From Marine Group II euryarchaeote MED-G33 (GTDB lineage: Archaea; Thermoplasmatota; Poseidoniia; Poseidoniales; Thalassarchaeaceae), in assembly GCA_002457195.1 (NCBI GenBank), contig NTJU01000003.1, forward strand, positions 1 to 38,300: a stretch of DNA of 38,300 nucleotides, written 5' to 3'. The translations under genes and the position numbers were made by a program. Within the stretch, counting starts at the first letter, position 1. Every line of letters begins with the position of its first letter. Below the pieces are notes generated by a model that saw only the letters and a list, made by a program, of their open reading frames with translations, was not told the DNA's origin and ran no database searches. Positions 35,942 through 38,300 of this stretch are shown here, piece by piece.

Positions 35942-36081
35942 TTGGAAATATTTAACCCAATAAAAAGAACATAAATACGCTATGATGGCATTCGGTTCAC
36001 TCTTCAACGCTTTGAAACAGGATTCTCCATGTGTTAGATTCGCGTTAACTTGTTAAACCCAACCGAAGTTCGCGGCCATAG

Positions 36082-37755
36082 ATGTCGAATAGTGTGACGA
36101 ATGCTTTGCACCTACCTCATATGCGTGCAAACCCCTTCTCGCCAAAGCCGATTGAGGCCAACGACTACGCATTGTTGGTCGGACGAAGTGAGTTAATGTC
36201 TGATTTGAGACAGCACCTGCGCTTTGGCAGCCCTCGCCTGATGGTATTGCTTGGAGATCGCGGCTCGGGACGAACCTCTATTTTGCAGTCATTAAGCAAC
36301 CTTTCACCGAATCCGTATCGATTCTCCTACTATCCAGGGGAGAATCCCAGCAAAAGCCTCCTGCATGAGATGTTTTGCCTTATCGTGGGGCATGATGTCC
36401 CTCCTTCGACAAATACATTGGTTGAGGAAATGGTCGCAACGTTAGAGGGGAAAAGTGGGGATTTACCGTTGATCACCTTCGATTTCCCAGGGGTTGCAGG
36501 GGCTGATTTAGCCCAAGTTTTTGAAAGATTAACTCCTGTTTTGAATCGTTTGAGGGCGTTGGTCATCGTGGCCCTTACGCCAGCACAATTGGGCACATGG
36601 CCTGATGATTTACAATATGAGTATGATATCACTGAACCATTGGCAGATTTCGACTCTTCAACCATACGTTCTCTAATCGACAAGCGAATCAGCCAAGTCA
36701 GTAACGAGGGGTGGATTGCACCCCAGTCTCTGATTGAAGACGCAATCGCGCATACAGGAGGGCGCGCAACCCCAATCATCCGCCACCTCAGGGATCTAAT
36801 CGATTCACAACGAGGTGCATCTACAACATTCTCTCGTAAACAGCAAATGATTGAATCCATGGAATTAGAGCCAAATGACGCTAAGAAACGAATGGCTCCT
36901 CAAGTAGAGCCTCTGGAACCCTTGGATGACGCTAAAGAAGATTTGACAGATGAATCTGCACCCGAATCTGAATCACAACCAGATGTGGAGACCGATTTCA
37001 ATTGGGATTTGCCTGAACCGAAACTTGAGGTCGAGGAAGAATTCCCTGAGGAACCAATGGATCCATCATTTGAACCGGTGGAAGACACCCCCTCAGAATT
37101 TGAATTTCCATCCATGGAGATCGACGAAACAGATGAACCAGACATGTCCCAGGCACTGGGTGGCGCGATTCTTGAGATGGAACCAGGGACTGAACCACCC
37201 CCTCCAATGCATGCGTTTGGAGGTCTCGCTACTCGTCAACGTACGGCCAAGGTGGAAATTGGCTTGGACAATGCTCTCGCACCAAAGGCCAGTGGGCCAT
37301 TGACGGCAAAACCAGATAAAAGCATGAATTTCGCTCCCGAAGAGCCTCAAATCGAATCTGACGAAACCACTTACTGGGTCGCTGAAACTCTCCCTGAACC
37401 CGCCCCTCAAGCTCCCCCTGTTATGGACCCCATGGCTGCCAAATCGATTGGGGACAATCTTCGCAAGTCACAGCCCAAACCAACTGGCTCCACTTTGCCG
37501 TTAGACTTCGAGAAGGTATCGTCTCTCAATGATTCTGAAATCATCATTGTCGAGGCATCGATTGCACGAGAGGTCTCACCTTCAGATTCTGCCTTACAAG
37601 CCCACCTTGCAGTGGGTCGGCCACGATTATCACAAATATTCAATGGATTGCATAAATCTGGAATACTGTCTGTCCGGAAAAAGGGTAGGACCCGCTTATT
37701 CCGAATATCCGATCAAGCAAAAGCCCATCTTGCAGATGGCCACATGGAGGCGTAA
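36082..37755 (+). CDS. AAA-like ATPase-fold protein with degenerate Walker motifs, acidic/proline-rich linker and C-terminal winged-helix domain
   Basis: 557 aa; N-terminal 'RANPFSPKPIEANDYALLVGRSELMSDLRQHLRFGSPRLMVLLGDRGSGRTSILQSL' (AAA-like with K-to-R in Walker A), 'LPLITFDFPGVAGADLAQVFERL', E/P-rich middle, and C-terminal 'DSALQAHLAVGRPRLSQIFNGLHKSGILSVRKKGRTRLFRISDQAKAHL' (wHTH). Confidence 0.7.
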   Translation: MSNSVTNALHLPHMRANPFSPKPIEANDYALLVGRSELMSDLRQHLRFGSPRLMVLLGDRGSGRTSILQSLSNLSPNPYRFSYYPGENPSKSLLHEMFCLIVGHDVPPSTNTLVEEMVATLEGKSGDLPLITFDFPGVAGADLAQVFERLTPVLNRLRALVIVALTPAQLGTWPDDLQYEYDITEPLADFDSSTIRSLIDKRISQVSNEGWIAPQSLIEDAIAHTGGRATPIIRHLRDLIDSQRGASTTFSRKQQMIESMELEPNDAKKRMAPQVEPLEPLDDAKEDLTDESAPESESQPDVETDFNWDLPEPKLEVEEEFPEEPMDPSFEPVEDTPSEFEFPSMEIDETDEPDMSQALGGAILEMEPGTEPPPPMHAFGGLATRQRTAKVEIGLDNALAPKASGPLTAKPDKSMNFAPEEPQIESDETTYWVAETLPEPAPQAPPVMDPMAAKSIGDNLRKSQPKPTGSTLPLDFEKVSSLNDSEIIIVEASIAREVSPSDSALQAHLAVGRPRLSQIFNGLHKSGILSVRKKGRTRLFRISDQAKAHLADGHMEA

Positions 37756-37757
37756 TC

Positions 37758-38300
37758 ATGTCGGATGAGCGCTGGGAAATTGCTTGGAGTCACCAAGTCG
37801 AAGGCCGTGTTGGCGCTCTTTCGTGCTTGGGTGAAGATTGTTTAATTGCAGCAGGGAGTGTTGTTCGTCGCCTCAATTCGGATGGTGATTTCCTATGGCG
37901 GCGTGAGTTCTCATTTGATGTCTACAGGTTGGAGCACGATGGTACAAATGTTGCAGTATTATCTGGTACTGGATTTTTCTTGCTAGATTTGGCCACTGGA
38001 GAGCCGATTGGAGAAGGCCGAGCGGTTGCGGGTGGATTTCGGGATGTTGTGCGCCGCCCAGGAGGGGGTTGGTTACTTTCCGATCGCGGTGACCACATTC
38101 ACCTGTTCAATCGTCGTGGCCGGGGCATTCGACGGCTTCGACCAGGCCCATTGAAGAAAATGGTTGGTTGGCTTGATCGAGAAATATTACTCGCGCAGGA
38201 TGCCGATGGTTGTTTGCGAGCCTTGCGATTGGGTGGCGACGATGCTCAACGCCAAATCGAAACGACACGTTGGTCTTGGGTCTCTAAATTGCACAGCGGG
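37758..38300 (+). CDS. Beta-propeller-like (WD40/PQQ-like repeat) protein, truncated by the window end
   Basis: Manual translation from ATG 37758: MSDERWEIAWSHQVEGRVGALSCLGEDCLIAAGSVVRRLNSDGDFLWRREFSFDVYRLEHDGTNVAVLSGTGFFLLDLATGEPIGEGRAV... is open to the window end. Repeating 'G..V..L...G..LW' strands. Confidence 0.7.
   Translation, partial: MSDERWEIAWSHQVEGRVGALSCLGEDCLIAAGSVVRRLNSDGDFLWRREFSFDVYRLEHDGTNVAVLSGTGFFLLDLATGEPIGEGRAVAGGFRDVVRRPGGGWLLSDRGDHIHLFNRRGRGIRRLRPGPLKKMVGWLDREILLAQDADGCLRALRLGGDDAQRQIETTRWSWVSKLHSG

Noticed and set aside
35880-36081. Firm call as chromosomal replication origin
   Set aside because: No canonical Orc1/Cdc6 gene (the adjacent AAA-like protein is degenerate) and no ORB G-string seen; skew or marker-frequency data would be needed. 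Kept only as a hypothesis.
1-38300. tRNA, rRNA, transposase, integrase or phage module
   Set aside because: No cloverleaf-like sequence, rRNA motif or mobile-element protein was recognised; gene content is core-chromosomal. tRNAscan-SE/Infernal would be needed to exclude small RNAs formally.

Overview
The window looks like a dense archaeal chromosome segment. The gene content (A-type ATPase, RPA, GGPP synthase and GGR, class II HMG-CoA reductase, SMC-ScpA-ScpB) suggests a Poseidoniales/Marine Group II-like euryarchaeon; this lineage call is inference. From left to right I read: a K+ channel (partial), an aspartoacylase-family protein, an RPA plus RPA-associated pair, a compact Tad/T4P-like motor cassette (unknown small protein, two single-domain F proteins, CpaF/TadA-type ATPase), an unlisted 49-aa membrane microprotein, a multi-SAP-domain protein, a degenerate hydroxymethylbilane-synthase-like protein, GGPP synthase, geranylgeranyl reductase, a methyltransferase, a nine-gene A-type ATPase operon (H-I-K-E-C-F-A-B-D), a protease-dead S2P-like membrane protein, ketopantoate reductase, L-aspartate oxidase, a small membrane/zinc-ribbon protein, SMC-ScpA-ScpB, class II HMG-CoA reductase, an AT-rich intergenic region with ~11-bp-phased GCGTTAAC iterons, a degenerate AAA-like/wHTH protein, and a partial beta-propeller-like protein. 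The strongest candidates for undescribed biology are (1) the GCGTTAAC iteron region next to the degenerate AAA-like/wHTH gene, (2) the HMBS-like pseudoenzyme, (3) the S2P pseudoprotease with a large ectodomain, and (4) the minimal pilus-motor cassette with an unknown first gene. No rRNA, tRNA, CRISPR array or transposon was recognised.
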